Assembly (NCBI RefSeq): GCF_002968285.2
Contig: NZ_CP134400.1
Coordinates: 2,976,001 to 3,040,000 of the forward strand
From: Mycobacterium sp. ITM-2016-00318
GTDB lineage: Bacteria; Actinomycetota; Actinomycetes; Mycobacteriales; Mycobacteriaceae
DNA length: 64,000 nt
Direction of reading: 5' to 3'
Position numbers and translations under genes: made by a program. Every line of letters starts with the position of its first letter. Position 1 is the stretch's first letter. This document shows, in pieces, positions 34,000 through 42,546 of the stretch. The notes below the pieces were generated by a model. That model was not told where the DNA came from. It saw nothing but the letters and a program-made list of their open reading frames with translations, and did not search any database.

Positions 34000-34322
34000 T
34001 GATTTGCTCCTGATTCGTTGGGCTGGTTGTCGGCGAATGCGGCGAAAGCAGAAAGCGCGTCGCGCCACATGACATCGAGCCACTGCCTGAGCACCTCGAA
34101 GCCATCGGTGGTCACCGTGTACACGCGACGCGTTCCGACGGGGTGGGATGTCACAACTCCGGCGTCCTTGAGGATCTTCAGGTGCTGCGAAACCGCAGGC
34201 CGACTGATCGGCAGTTGGTCCGCGATCTCCTGCACCGACGACGGCTTGCGGCGCACCAGGTCGAGGACGTCTCGCCGAGTCGGGTCGGCAAGCGAGTCCA
34301 GAACCGTTCCGTAAGTGAGCAC
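33996..34322 (-). CDS. ArsR-family transcriptional repressor
   Basis: A 108-residue winged-helix protein from GTG 34322 (VLTYGTVLDSLADPTRRDVLDLV). The recognition helix is in PISRPAVSQHLKILKDAGVV, with the wing at GTRRVYTVT. No cysteine metal site is present, so it is not a metal sensor of the classical type. It is translationally coupled to the AHSA1 gene. A palindrome that overlaps its own start codon suggests autorepression. Confidence 0.88.
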   Translation of the reverse strand: MLTYGTVLDSLADPTRRDVLDLVRRKPSSVQEIADQLPISRPAVSQHLKILKDAGVVTSHPVGTRRVYTVTTDGFEVLRQWLDVMWRDALSAFAAFADNQPNESGANQ

Positions 34323-34326
34323 TTAC
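34311..34326. promoter_or_regulatory. ArsR-type operator overlapping the start codon
   Basis: GTAAGTG-AG-CACTTAC is a perfect inverted repeat with 7-bp arms and 2-bp centre. It covers the GTG start of the ArsR gene, so the bound repressor would block its own operon. Confidence 0.65.
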
Positions 34327-34388
34327 CGTTTGTATCAGCTTACCGACGCGTGGTCAAGCAGCACCGGTCGACGCCGACGGGACGACGA

Positions 34389-34817
34389 TCAGACGCGGGA
34401 AGCCGTAGCCCGCCGCAACAGGTAGGGGCCGACCCTGCGATGGACCGGCCCGACGGCCGCCCAGACAAGCCGGGCAACGAGCGGTCGCCGGTAGGTGACC
34501 GACGTTTCCAGAGCCGCTGCCGACCGGGTCCGCCGCGCCACCAGGACGCCCTCGATGAGTGGGCCCTCCGCGCCGAGCCTGATGCTGTCATGGTCGGCGT
34601 CCACGATCTTCCAGCCCATCAGATGGTCAGGCGTGCCGATCGGGGACAGTCGAAGCCGCAGCACGCACCGGTGCGCGATGAGCACCACGATCCCGACCCA
34701 GGCGGGTGTCGACTCGACGCCCGCCAGAAAGAGCTCCTTCGCCGAACGGTCGTCTCCGGGTGTCAACGGGACCTCGAAGGTGTCCGAGTAATCGGAACCT
34801 GCCACCGCTAGGTTCAT
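34389..34817 (-). CDS. DUF2867-like protein, second copy
   Basis: A protein of 142 residues from ATG 34817 (MNLAVAGSDYSDTFEVPL). It has the compact beta-rich pattern with RLRLSPIGTPDHLMGWKIVDAD and the C-terminal RPLVARLVWAAVGPVHRRVGPYLLRRA typical of one DUF2867 subgroup. The function is unknown. It lies at the end of the first DUF2867 gene, whose natural stop would probably overlap this ATG; see the note there. Confidence 0.7.
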   Translation of the reverse strand: MNLAVAGSDYSDTFEVPLTPGDDRSAKELFLAGVESTPAWVGIVVLIAHRCVLRLRLSPIGTPDHLMGWKIVDADHDSIRLGAEGPLIEGVLVARRTRSAAALETSVTYRRPLVARLVWAAVGPVHRRVGPYLLRRATASRV

Positions 34818-35388
34818 CGGCGTGCTGTGAAAGCCATTTCCGGCCAATCCGTTTGAGCATTTGCGGGTAGACGATCAGGTATCGGAACGGCATGATCGCC
34901 GCCATGTAACCGCGGCCGAGCGGGCCGTTCGGCTTCACCAGGATCGCCATCTGGCCGCGGTAGCCGCCGTTTTCGCTCGGCACCCAGCCCAGATGGATGA
35001 CGCCGTGCACAGTCCGGTTGATCAGCTCGGCCGCCCACTCGTCGTCGAGCTGATACAGGGGAGTGGAGCCCATCGCAGGTGTCACCGCCGACGGGGAGTC
35101 GCGCAGGTCTTCGGGCAGCCGCTCCCGAAGGCTCGGCCGCATCGGGTCGTCTCCGTCTTCATCCCAACCCAACAGGTTCCCGAGGATCTTCCGGATCCCG
35201 AAAAGCAACCCGGTCGCCGACAACCGTCGCGGCGCGTCGTCGAAGGAGGTGACCATCCGAATCAGCCGCGGGAAGTCGTCAGGACCGCCGGGGGTGGGCA
35301 GCGCCCACACGTCCTCGAGCCGGAAATCGCGGGTGAGTTCGTGAATACGCCATGACTGTGAAAAGTGTGCGCCGCTCGGAAGTTTCAT
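34627..35388 (-). CDS. DUF2867 protein, probably frameshifted at its 3' end
   Basis: ATG 35388 with AGGAGG upstream opens MKLPSGAHFSQSWRIHELTRDF. VEDVWALPTPGGPDDFPRL-like text, DDEWAAELINRTVHGV and RGQMAILVKPNGPLGRGYMAAI are DUF2867 hallmarks, and such proteins normally end soon after IGRxW. Here the frame runs on for 60 non-typical residues antisense to nothing known and overlaps the next gene by 191 bp. A one-base shift near 34835-34845 would give a TGA at the next gene's ATG (ATGA). The natural protein is likely about 195 residues. Confidence 0.7.
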   Translation of the reverse strand: MKLPSGAHFSQSWRIHELTRDFRLEDVWALPTPGGPDDFPRLIRMVTSFDDAPRRLSATGLLFGIRKILGNLLGWDEDGDDPMRPSLRERLPEDLRDSPSAVTPAMGSTPLYQLDDEWAAELINRTVHGVIHLGWVPSENGGYRGQMAILVKPNGPLGRGYMAAIMPFRYLIVYPQMLKRIGRKWLSQHADEPSGGRFRLLGHLRGPVDTRRRPFGEGALSGGRRVDTRLGRDRGAHRAPVRAAASTVPDRHA

Positions 35389-35423
35389 CTCCACCCTCCT
35401 CGGCCCTACGTTAACATACATAT

Positions 35424-36047
35424 ATGCACGTATCTAAGTCGGGATCTGCCCGAAGGCCGCGAACGCAGGCCGAGCGTCGCGCGCGCACCCGCGCCGCCCT
35501 GCTCGAAGCAGGTGCACAGGCCTTCTCGCGATACGGATACGGCAATGTGATCCTCGAAAAGGTCGCTGCCGAAGCCGGTTACACGCGCGGCGCGCTCTAC
35601 CACCAGTTCGCCGGCAAGGAGGGACTCGCGGTCGCTGTCGTCACCTGGGTCGCCGAGACCTGGGAGCGAGAAGTGTGGATACCCGCGCAGGCCCGCCGGG
35701 CGCCGGTCGACATCCTGGTGGCACTCGCGCGCGGGCACATGGTGTTCTGCCGACGTGACGTCGCACGGGTGATGATGGCCCTGCGGGTGGAGTTCGACGG
35801 CCGAGAACATCCGGTGGGCACCAAGGTCGCCGACATCGGCCGCGATCTAGCGAAGCGGTTCGGCGCAGTGGTCGCCGCCGGCAGACGGGACGGATCGATC
35901 CCACCCGGGCCGCCGGCCAAAACCCTCGGTGCGGCGATCACCTCCGCCGTCGAGGGCATGGCGATCCACCTGGCAGGAGCCCCGCACGATGAGTTGATGG
36001 CCGAACGGATGGTGCGCGGTCTGCTCGGGGTGAACTCCGCCGGCTGA
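35424..36047 (+). CDS. TetR/AcrR-family transcriptional regulator
   Basis: A protein of 207 residues from ATG 35424. The N-terminal HTH is RTRAALLEAGAQAFSRYGYG followed by EKVAAEAGYTRGALYHQF, with the usual Y-x-H-F close. The ligand domain contains WVAETWEREVWIPAQA. Its start sits in an AT-rich segment (TACGT at 35407-35411, ACGTA at 35428-35432, CATATATG between) that separates it from the divergent DUF2867 gene by 35 bp. That segment may hold its operator, so the DUF2867 pair is the likely target. Confidence 0.88.
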   Translation: MHVSKSGSARRPRTQAERRARTRAALLEAGAQAFSRYGYGNVILEKVAAEAGYTRGALYHQFAGKEGLAVAVVTWVAETWEREVWIPAQARRAPVDILVALARGHMVFCRRDVARVMMALRVEFDGREHPVGTKVADIGRDLAKRFGAVVAAGRRDGSIPPGPPAKTLGAAITSAVEGMAIHLAGAPHDELMAERMVRGLLGVNSAG

Positions 36048-36069
36048 CGGTGACAGGCACACTGAAGCC

Positions 36070-37017
36070 GTGCAGCTGATCAGCCTCGAGGACATTGAGT
36101 CGGCAGCCGACAGCATCTCCGACAGCGTCGTGCGCACCCCGTTGATACCGGCGACGTGGGCCGATCCTGCGCGGCCGCTCTGGATCAAGCCGGAGAACCT
36201 GCAGCCGATCGGTGCCTTCAAGATCCGGGGCGCCTTCAACGCTCTCGGCAACCTTTCGGACTCCGAGCGCGCGCGGGGGGTGGTCGCGTACTCCAGCGGC
36301 AACCACGCACAGGCGGTCGCCTACGCCGCAGCGGCGTACCGGACCTCCGCCCACATCGTGATGCCGGTCGAGACTCCCGACGTCAAGGTGCAGGCAACCC
36401 GCGACCACGGTGCCCACGTGGTGCTATGCGGCGCCGGCGAACGCGAGAAGGTCGCCGCAGAAGTGCTGGAGCAGACCGGCGGCGTGCTCATACCCCCCTT
36501 CGACCATCCCGACGTCATCGCAGGGCAGGGCACAATCGGCCTGGAGATCGCCGATGACCTGCCAGACGTCGAGAACGTGCTGATACCCGTCAGCGGCGGC
36601 GGCCTGGCCTCCGGCATCGGCACCGCCATCAAGGCCAGATGCCCGAAGGCCAGGGTTTTCGGGGTCGAACCCGAGCTCGCGGCCGACACTGCAGAGGGGC
36701 TGAAGCGCGGTGTACGGGTGGACTGGTCGATAGAGGATCGCAATCGCACCAGCGCCGACGGCCTGCGCTCACAGCCCTCGGAGCTCACTTTCGCGCACCT
36801 GCGGGAGGTGATCGACGACATGATCACAGTGTCGGAGAACGAGATCCGCGCCGCAGTTCGTGAGCTCGCGCTGCGTGCCCACCTGGTCAGCGAGCCGAGT
36901 GGGGCGGTCGCGTTGGCGGCATACCGGCACGGTGGCACGCCGCCCGGTCGCACGGTGATGATCCTGTCGGGCGGAAACGTGGAAGCCTCGACGCTGGCCG
37001 ACATCCTTGCCGGATGA
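36070..37017 (+). CDS. threonine dehydratase/serine racemase-type PLP enzyme
   Basis: A 315-residue fold-type II PLP enzyme from GTG 36070 (VQLISLEDIESAAD). The Schiff-base Lys is in PIGAFKIRGAFNAL (near 50), the substrate loop is SSGNHAQAVAYAA, and the phosphate-binding Gly run is PVSGGGLASGIG. There is no C-terminal ACT regulatory domain, so it resembles the short catabolic dehydratases or serine racemase. It would deaminate Thr or Ser. It starts 22 bp after the TetR stop. Confidence 0.88.
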   Translation: MQLISLEDIESAADSISDSVVRTPLIPATWADPARPLWIKPENLQPIGAFKIRGAFNALGNLSDSERARGVVAYSSGNHAQAVAYAAAAYRTSAHIVMPVETPDVKVQATRDHGAHVVLCGAGEREKVAAEVLEQTGGVLIPPFDHPDVIAGQGTIGLEIADDLPDVENVLIPVSGGGLASGIGTAIKARCPKARVFGVEPELAADTAEGLKRGVRVDWSIEDRNRTSADGLRSQPSELTFAHLREVIDDMITVSENEIRAAVRELALRAHLVSEPSGAVALAAYRHGGTPPGRTVMILSGGNVEASTLADILAG

Positions 37018-37128
37018 AAATGGATCAGCAACTTTCCGACATTTGCTGTTGACGAGTGTTCTGCGGTGTCAGCTGAAGGCACATTTGCTCGCCGCGTAGA
37101 TCCGGCTGAAGGGGACCGCCGGGGGGCA

Positions 37129-37147
37129 TGCCCCCGGAGAGATCGAG
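37129..37147. terminator. GC-rich hairpin downstream of the PLP dehydratase gene
   Basis: CCGGGGG and CCCCCGG form a 7-bp G:C stem around the loop GCATG, 111 bp after the dehydratase stop and 62 bp before the DUF7159 start. There is no T tract. It could act as a terminator or as a structure in the DUF7159 leader. Confidence 0.4.
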
Positions 37148-37209
37148 GTAGTCTCACCCGGATAGGTGACCAAGACCACGCCCATTTCTAGATTCCAGAG
37201 GGGGTGCGG

Positions 37210-38541
37210 ATGGACGCGGTCCTCGGACTGTCCATGACGCCGACCACTGTTGGGCTCGTCCTCGTCGAAGGCCAGGAAGCTGACGGCGCCACCATGGACA
37301 AGGACGAGTTCGCGGTTCACGACCGCGGCCTTGCCAGCGCGGTCAACACTTCGGAGAAGGCGGCTGCGGCCGTGATGCGCACAGAGGCAATCGCCGCTGC
37401 GCGCGGCCACCGACTGCATTCCATTGGCGTCACATGGAGTGCGGACGCCGATACCGAGGCCTCTCTGCTTCTCGAGTCGCTGTCGGAGTCCGGGTTCGAC
37501 AACGTCGTGGCCGTGCGGCTGCCCGAGGCCACCGAAGCGCTGGCCCGCGGAATCGCCGACGTCATCGGCTACGAGAGCACCGCGGTCTGCGTCATCGAGC
37601 CCGACGCCGTCGTCGTGCTCATCGTTGACACCGCCGACGGGGCTGTGCAGACAGCGGTAAACCATGCCGTCACCACCGATGAGGACCTCGCCCGCTGGCT
37701 GAGCTCCATCTTCGCCCAGGCCGACTGGCGACCCGAGGCCTTGGTGTTGGTCGGCTCCGGCAGCGACCTCGAGGCGATCACCCCGCATCTCGAGGACGTG
37801 CTGGCTGTGCCGGTGTTCGTCCCCGCGGAGGCGCAGCTGGCGCTCGCCCGCGGTGCGGCCATCGCCTCGACCCTCGGATCCGACGCCTTCATCGATGAAT
37901 CGGGCCACGATTCGGGTCGGGTCAAGACCGTTCCACAAAGGTCGTCGCTGTTCCCGAGAATCGGCGCAGCCGGCGCCATGCTCGGTGTCGGCGTGGTGAC
38001 CTTCGTCGTGTCGGGCTCGCTCGCCATCGGCATGCAGCTCACCGGGAACGAAAGCGCCAATCCCGCCGAGACCCCCGCGGCGGCGAGCGATTCCGAGAAG
38101 CCCGCCGCGGTCAAGGCCGCACAGCCCGCACCGGCCGCCCCGGCGCCGACCGTCGAGGCAGCGCTGCCAGCGCCGCCACCGCCGGCCGAACTGCCGCCGC
38201 CGGTGTATGACACAGAGCCCGTGCCGATCTCAGAGCCGCTGCCGCAGGACGCGCCCGCGCTCATCCCGGTCGACGGGACCGTTCCCCAGGGTGCGGTGGC
38301 CGCCAACGGTGTGCCGCTCCCTCCTGGGGTCACGGATCCGGCGCCCGGCCTCGTGCCCGCGGAGGTGACACCGGTTCCTGAGCGGAGCGGCGGATTCCTG
38401 GGACGTATTCGCGACAGGATCTCGGGCATCGGACGGCCGGACGAACCGGCCCAGGCGCCGGTCGACGTGGCTCCGCCTGCGCAGGATCCACTGCTGGTGC
38501 CCCCGCCTGCAGATGCACCCCCGCCGCCACCGCCTGGATAA
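37210..38541 (+). CDS. DUF7159 family protein with proline-rich extracellular tail
   Basis: A protein of 443 residues from ATG 37210 (MDAVLGLSMTPTTVGLVLVEG). Residues 1-225 form an ASKHA-like cytoplasmic part (VLGLSMTP, GHRLHSIGVTW, AVCVIEPDAVVVLI, LVLVGSGSDLEA), and a TM helix spans 252-276 (AGAMLGVGVVTFVVSGSLAIG). The last 160 residues are Pro/Ala-rich and outside. Such proteins are common in mycobacteria, with unknown function; the N-terminal fold suggests an actin-like ATPase relative (inference). Confidence 0.8.
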   Translation: MDAVLGLSMTPTTVGLVLVEGQEADGATMDKDEFAVHDRGLASAVNTSEKAAAAVMRTEAIAAARGHRLHSIGVTWSADADTEASLLLESLSESGFDNVVAVRLPEATEALARGIADVIGYESTAVCVIEPDAVVVLIVDTADGAVQTAVNHAVTTDEDLARWLSSIFAQADWRPEALVLVGSGSDLEAITPHLEDVLAVPVFVPAEAQLALARGAAIASTLGSDAFIDESGHDSGRVKTVPQRSSLFPRIGAAGAMLGVGVVTFVVSGSLAIGMQLTGNESANPAETPAAASDSEKPAAVKAAQPAPAAPAPTVEAALPAPPPPAELPPPVYDTEPVPISEPLPQDAPALIPVDGTVPQGAVAANGVPLPPGVTDPAPGLVPAEVTPVPERSGGFLGRIRDRISGIGRPDEPAQAPVDVAPPAQDPLLVPPPADAPPPPPPG

Positions 38542-38548
38542 TGACCGT

Positions 38549-39109
38549 GTGCGGGTACTGCTACGCCTCCTGATCGTCGCGGCGGTCGTGATCGCACTGA
38601 TCGCGGTCGAGACGTCCTCGCGATCCGGTGTGCTCTGGCGCCTGACCACCTTCACCTATCAGGCCAATGTGCTTGCCGCCGCTTACTACTCGTGGACGCT
38701 GTTCTCTGCGCGCGCACATGAGCGTGGCGGTCTCCGGGGGGCGGTTGTCCTCTATGTCGTCGTGGCCGGAATCCTCTGGAACCTGCTGCTGACCACCTAC
38801 AGCATGGGCTATACACCGGCCAACATCCTGTTGCACATCGTGGTGCCCGTTCTTGCGGTCGTCGACTGGGTCATCGTCGGCCGCACTAACGTGCGCTGGT
38901 GGCAACCGCTGGCCTGGCTCGTCTACCCGACGCTGTACGTGGTGGTCGCCCTTCTTGTGCTCAATGAGGCGGGCCGCCGCGCTCCGTACTACTTCCTGGA
39001 TCCCGACTCGGTCGGTATCGCTGTGGTCGCCGCGAACATGGGCCTTCTCGCGTTGTTCGTTCTTGTTCTGGGATATGGGATCTCAGCGGTGGGGCGACGT
39101 CGCCCGTAA
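38549..39109 (+). CDS. Pr6Pr-like six-helix membrane protein
   Basis: A protein of 186 residues from GTG 38549. Six hydrophobic helices are visible, with conserved-looking loops FTYQANVLAA, NLLLTTYS, HIVVPVLAVVDWVIVG and WLVYPTLYVVV, then YYFLDPDSVG. This is what I recall for the Pr6Pr family, whose role is unknown. It begins 7 bp after the DUF7159 stop, so the two are co-transcribed. Confidence 0.75.
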   Translation: MRVLLRLLIVAAVVIALIAVETSSRSGVLWRLTTFTYQANVLAAAYYSWTLFSARAHERGGLRGAVVLYVVVAGILWNLLLTTYSMGYTPANILLHIVVPVLAVVDWVIVGRTNVRWWQPLAWLVYPTLYVVVALLVLNEAGRRAPYYFLDPDSVGIAVVAANMGLLALFVLVLGYGISAVGRRRP

Positions 39110-39122
39110 TCATCCTGGCCGG

Positions 39123-39791
39123 TTAGACTTCGAGCGCGTGCAGATTCTTCGCCGTTGGTGACGTATCGACCGATGCCGAATCGGGACAGGTGCCCAGCAT
39201 GCGGTCGGCTGTTCCGGAACTGGTGACGGTGAACCAATAATGCTCGTTCTTGAAATGGTGCTGGCGGTGGTTGCGCCAGATCGCCCGGTAGAAGCGGGTC
39301 TTCGGCTTGTAGTCACTGTGAATGAGGTAGTGGCACCACTCGTAGCAGAGCCCGAGCACGCCGAAGAGCGTCAAGAATGTCAGACTCAGGCCGGTTCGCG
39401 GAAAGGCAAGCAGGGCAACGGCAACGGCGAGTGCAACCACCCATATCAGTGCCTTCCACGGAATGAAGATGACCGGGATGTCGCGTGGGTCGACGTGGTG
39501 GCGGCGGTGCTCACGCGCCAGCAGCGGGTCGATGGTCAGGCGCCCGACTCGCTTCGGCCGCCAATGCAGGATGAACACGTGGACGACCCACTCGAAGAAT
39601 GGGAACACCGCGAGTATGACCAAGGGGACGAGCGCGTCGGTGTACTGCCAGTCTCCGACCACGACGCGGGCCGTCAGGGCACCGACAAGGACGGTGCCAA
39701 TCATCCAGGGCGACGGGTGTTTCAGGAATTCGCGCTGGGCATCACGCAGGGTGAAAATCTTTCGCGGTGGGCGTGTGATCAAAATCGTCAC
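39123..39791 (-). CDS. membrane fatty-acid hydroxylase/sterol-desaturase family protein
   Basis: A protein of 222 residues from GTG 39791 ([13 protein letters not shown]) with GGAGGAACAGAA upstream. The eight-His di-iron motif is complete: [33 protein letters not shown] and [14 protein letters not shown]. Hydrophobic segments separate the clusters. It should hydroxylate or desaturate a lipid chain in the membrane using O2. It overlaps the FadR-type regulator gene by 4 bp and is in the same operon, which suggests control by a lipid-responsive GntR protein. Confidence 0.88.
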   Translation of the reverse strand: MTILITRPPRKIFTLRDAQREFLKHPSPWMIGTVLVGALTARVVVGDWQYTDALVPLVILAVFPFFEWVVHVFILHWRPKRVGRLTIDPLLAREHRRHHVDPRDIPVIFIPWKALIWVVALAVAVALLAFPRTGLSLTFLTLFGVLGLCYEWCHYLIHSDYKPKTRFYRAIWRNHRQHHFKNEHYWFTVTSSGTADRMLGTCPDSASVDTSPTAKNLHALEV

Positions 39792-40510
39792 TTCTGTTCC
39801 TCCAGGTGGGTGATGACGGCGAGCATCGCCGCGGTGGCGGGTTCGAGAAGATCGACCGCCGCAAGTCTGGCGGCACCGGGATCGCCTGCCGCAATCGCGG
39901 CGGCAAGCGTCCGATAGGCCTCGGGGCGGCCGACTTCGGCGGCCATCACCGCGGCGAGCGCGGGCAACGCGGGTTCGTACGTGGCGCGCAGAGTGTTGTA
40001 CATCAGCCGGAACACGATGGAGTCGGCTCCGTCGACGACGTGGTCCCAGAACGTCAACGCATTTCGCTGCCGTTCGATCGGGTCGGTTTCCGACTCCAGG
40101 TTCTCGATGGCCTCGTTCAGCAGTGCAGCCAGACCCGGCCGGCGTCGCACCGCGGCGAGTTCGGCAGTCTTCGGTCCGTTGTGTAGTCGGGCCTCCAGAA
40201 TGCTGCGCACCACCGACAGATCGAGTTCACCCGCATGAAGGAGCAACCGGGGAAGCAGATCCAGGCCGGCATGCCTGCGAAAGTCGCGAACCGTGGTGGC
40301 GTCGCCCTGGCGCACCTCCACCAGGCCGGCGGCCGACAGTCGCTTGAGTGCTTCCCGGACCGCAGGTCGAGAAACACCGAGAACCTCGGCGAGGCGCCGT
40401 TCGCTGGGCAATGACTCGCCGGGCTGCATCTCACCGCTGAGCACGCCGGAGACGATCTGATCGAAGACGTCCTCCGGTACGGAACGACGGTTCACCGGCT
40501 GCAGGTCCAT
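39788..40510 (-). CDS. FadR-subfamily GntR transcriptional regulator
   Basis: A protein of 240 residues from ATG 40510 ([19 protein letters not shown]). The wHTH is [23 protein letters not shown] with the wing at VRQGDATTV. The C-terminal all-helical FCD/FadR-like domain includes [13 protein letters not shown] and [29 protein letters not shown]. It is translationally coupled to the di-iron hydroxylase. A perfect GntR-type palindrome lies 37 bp upstream of its start, so it is probably autoregulated. Confidence 0.9.
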   Translation of the reverse strand: MDLQPVNRRSVPEDVFDQIVSGVLSGEMQPGESLPSERRLAEVLGVSRPAVREALKRLSAAGLVEVRQGDATTVRDFRRHAGLDLLPRLLLHAGELDLSVVRSILEARLHNGPKTAELAAVRRRPGLAALLNEAIENLESETDPIERQRNALTFWDHVVDGADSIVFRLMYNTLRATYEPALPALAAVMAAEVGRPEAYRTLAAAIAAGDPGAARLAAVDLLEPATAAMLAVITHLEEQK

Positions 40511-40546
40511 GCCTCTACCATGGCGCACAACTGGCCAGAGGTCAAG

Positions 40547-40557
40547 TGGTCAGACCA
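40547..40557. promoter_or_regulatory. FadR/GntR-type operator
   Basis: TGGTC-A-GACCA is a perfect palindrome and fits the FadR-subfamily consensus TNGTNNNACNA. It lies 37 bp upstream of the GntR start codon, the expected promoter position. Confidence 0.7.
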
Positions 40558-40764
40558 GTTGCCCAGACGCGCTCGGCAGTCCAGTTAACGTCGCATGCCG
40601 CTCGCCATATGTGTCGTTTGTTGCGGCGCTCACTCGCACTTCGCCGCAACAAACGCAGCAGTTTTTGGCACGCGAGAGTTGGGCGGAGTCGTTACCTCGC
40701 AGGTAATTGCGCCCGTGACTTGCGCAGGGCACCGTTGAGTATGTCGCCGGAAGGGAGAACGGCC

Positions 40765-41118
40765 ATGACGACCAGTCCGAGGAAGCCTTCGTCGATTCCG
40801 CGGTGGCTCCGCTTCGTGCTGATGTCCGACCGGGCGGGTTCGGCGTGGTTCATCGGCGCCGGCTTCTTCTTCGCGCCCGTCCTCGCGGTGGTGTCGCCGT
40901 GGCCGACGATCACCGCCATCCTGTGGGCGGTCATCGCCATCACCGGCCTCTGGCTGGGCCTGCTGGGTATCGCCATGGCGACCGGGCTCGCAATGGTGCT
41001 GAAATCGGGGGAGGAGATCGGCGAGGAATACTGGCGCTCGATCATCGACTACCCGAAGCCCACCACGGCTACGTCGCGGTCGCGGTCTTACCCGTGTAGT
41101 CGACCTGCCAGTGCTTGA
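40765..41118 (+). CDS. small two-helix membrane protein, function unknown
   Basis: A protein of 117 residues. ATG 40765 (MTTSPRKPSSIPRWLRFVLMSDRAG) follows GGAAGGGAGAACGGCC, so the ATG at 40741 is less likely. Two TM helices (SAWFIGAGFFFAPVLAVV and ITAILWAVIAITGLWLGLLG) flank a short loop. The last 15 or so residues overlap the 3' end of the antisense P450 gene by 50 bp. I recognise no family. Confidence 0.65.
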   Translation: MTTSPRKPSSIPRWLRFVLMSDRAGSAWFIGAGFFFAPVLAVVSPWPTITAILWAVIAITGLWLGLLGIAMATGLAMVLKSGEEIGEEYWRSIIDYPKPTTATSRSRSYPCSRPASA

Positions 41119-42319
41119 TGCCATTGAGCCATCCCGACCGCAGCCGCTCGGGGTTCGAAATCGGCTTCAAATTGGGCATCTCATCGGCGATGGCATTGAA
41201 GATGAGGTCGATCGTCATCCTGGCCAGGTTCGCGCCGATGCAGTAGTGCGCGCCGGTTCCGCCGAATCCCACGTGCGGGTTGGGGTCTCGAAGAATGTTG
41301 AAGTTGTACGGGTCGTCGAAGACTTCCTCGTCGAAGTTGGCCGAGCGGTAGAAGATCACCACTCGCTGATCCTTCTTGATCTCGACGCCGCCCAGCTCCG
41401 TGTCCTCCAGCGCGGTGCGCTGAAACGAGGTGACCGGCGTCGCCCACCGGACGATCTCGTCTGCGGCGGTCGCCGGCCGCTCGCGCTTGAAAAGCTCCCA
41501 CTGGTCCGGGGATTCGGTGAACGCCATCATTCCCTGCGTGATCGAGTTCCGAGTGGTTTCGTTTCCGGCCACCGCCAAGAGAATGACGAAGAAGCCGAAC
41601 TCGTCGTCGGTGAGCTTGTGCCCTTCGACGTCGGCCTGCACCAGCTTGGTGACGAGGTCGTCGCCCGGGTTCTTGCCACGATCCGCGGCCATCTGCATGC
41701 CGTACATGATCAGCTCGGCCGCCGCGGCCGTCGGATCGTTCCTGGTGTACTCCGGGTCCTGGTCTCCGACCATCTGATTCGACCAGTGGAACAGCTTCTT
41801 GCGGTCATCCTGCGGTACGCCCATCAGACCCGCGATCGCCTGCAGCGGCAGTTCGGCGGACACTTGCTCGACGAAGTCACCGGAGCCCTCGGCCGCGGCC
41901 TCCTTGACGATGTTGTGCGCGCGCACGCGCAACTCGTCGCGCAGAGACTCGATGGCGCGGGGCGTGAACGCCCGCGAGATGATCTTGCGTAGGTGGGTGT
42001 GGTGCGGTGCATCCTGGTTGAGCAGCACGACCTTGCCGCCCTCCAGTGACGCGGGGTCGGCGTCCTCGCGGTAGCGCGGCAACGCCGTCTTGCGGTTGCT
42101 GGAGAACACGTCGCTGCGGCGGGACACCTCCTTGACGTCTGCGTGCTTGGTGACCACCCAGTAGCCGTCGTCACCGAACGCGAGATTGCCCTTCTCCTGT
42201 TTCTGCCACCAGATCGGCGCCACCTTGCGCATCTCGGCGAGTTCCTCGACCGGTAGCCGCTCGGCGTACATGTCAGGGTCGGTGAAGTCGAACCCGGGTG
42301 GGAGGTTCGGAGATGGCAT
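41069..42319 (-). CDS. cyp125: cytochrome P450, CYP125-like sterol 26/27-monooxygenase
   Basis: A protein of 416 residues from ATG 42319 (MPSPNLPPGFDFTDPDMY), with GAGGAG upstream. The I-helix LAVAGNETTRNSITQGMMAF, the haem loop GFGGTGAHYCIGANLARM (Cys near 360) and the C-terminus SGWLNGIKHWQVDYTG match M. tuberculosis CYP125A1 as remembered. CYP125 oxidises the cholesterol side-chain terminal carbon. It could be the orthologue or a paralogue. A near-perfect KstR motif lies about 104 bp upstream of the start, which agrees with a sterol role. Confidence 0.87.
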   Translation of the reverse strand: MPSPNLPPGFDFTDPDMYAERLPVEELAEMRKVAPIWWQKQEKGNLAFGDDGYWVVTKHADVKEVSRRSDVFSSNRKTALPRYREDADPASLEGGKVVLLNQDAPHHTHLRKIISRAFTPRAIESLRDELRVRAHNIVKEAAAEGSGDFVEQVSAELPLQAIAGLMGVPQDDRKKLFHWSNQMVGDQDPEYTRNDPTAAAAELIMYGMQMAADRGKNPGDDLVTKLVQADVEGHKLTDDEFGFFVILLAVAGNETTRNSITQGMMAFTESPDQWELFKRERPATAADEIVRWATPVTSFQRTALEDTELGGVEIKKDQRVVIFYRSANFDEEVFDDPYNFNILRDPNPHVGFGGTGAHYCIGANLARMTIDLIFNAIADEMPNLKPISNPERLRSGWLNGIKHWQVDYTGKTATAT

Positions 42320-42422
42320 GGATGGACTCCTCTTACGACGTTGTCTAGTGCCCTTAAGGCATTGCTACACCACAGATGGGACACGGTGAAGGGGGTTCCG
42401 GAACTTGGCGAAAAGTCGCAAG

Positions 42423-42436
42423 TGAAACGTGTTCCG
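42423..42436. promoter_or_regulatory. KstR-type motif upstream of the CYP125-like gene
   Basis: TGAAACGTGTTCCG matches TNNAACNNGTTNNA except for the final base (7 of the 8 defined positions). It lies 104 bp before the P450 start and 111 bp before the divergent proline-rich exported protein, so it could serve either gene. Confidence 0.6.
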
Positions 42437-42546
42437 CCGCATTTCTCATGAAAGACACCTTGGTCACACATTGCACAGGTGTAACAATCGGAGTACCAAG
42501 ACTGAAGACCCCAGTAGCACCGTGACGAGAAGCAGAGGGGGCATCG

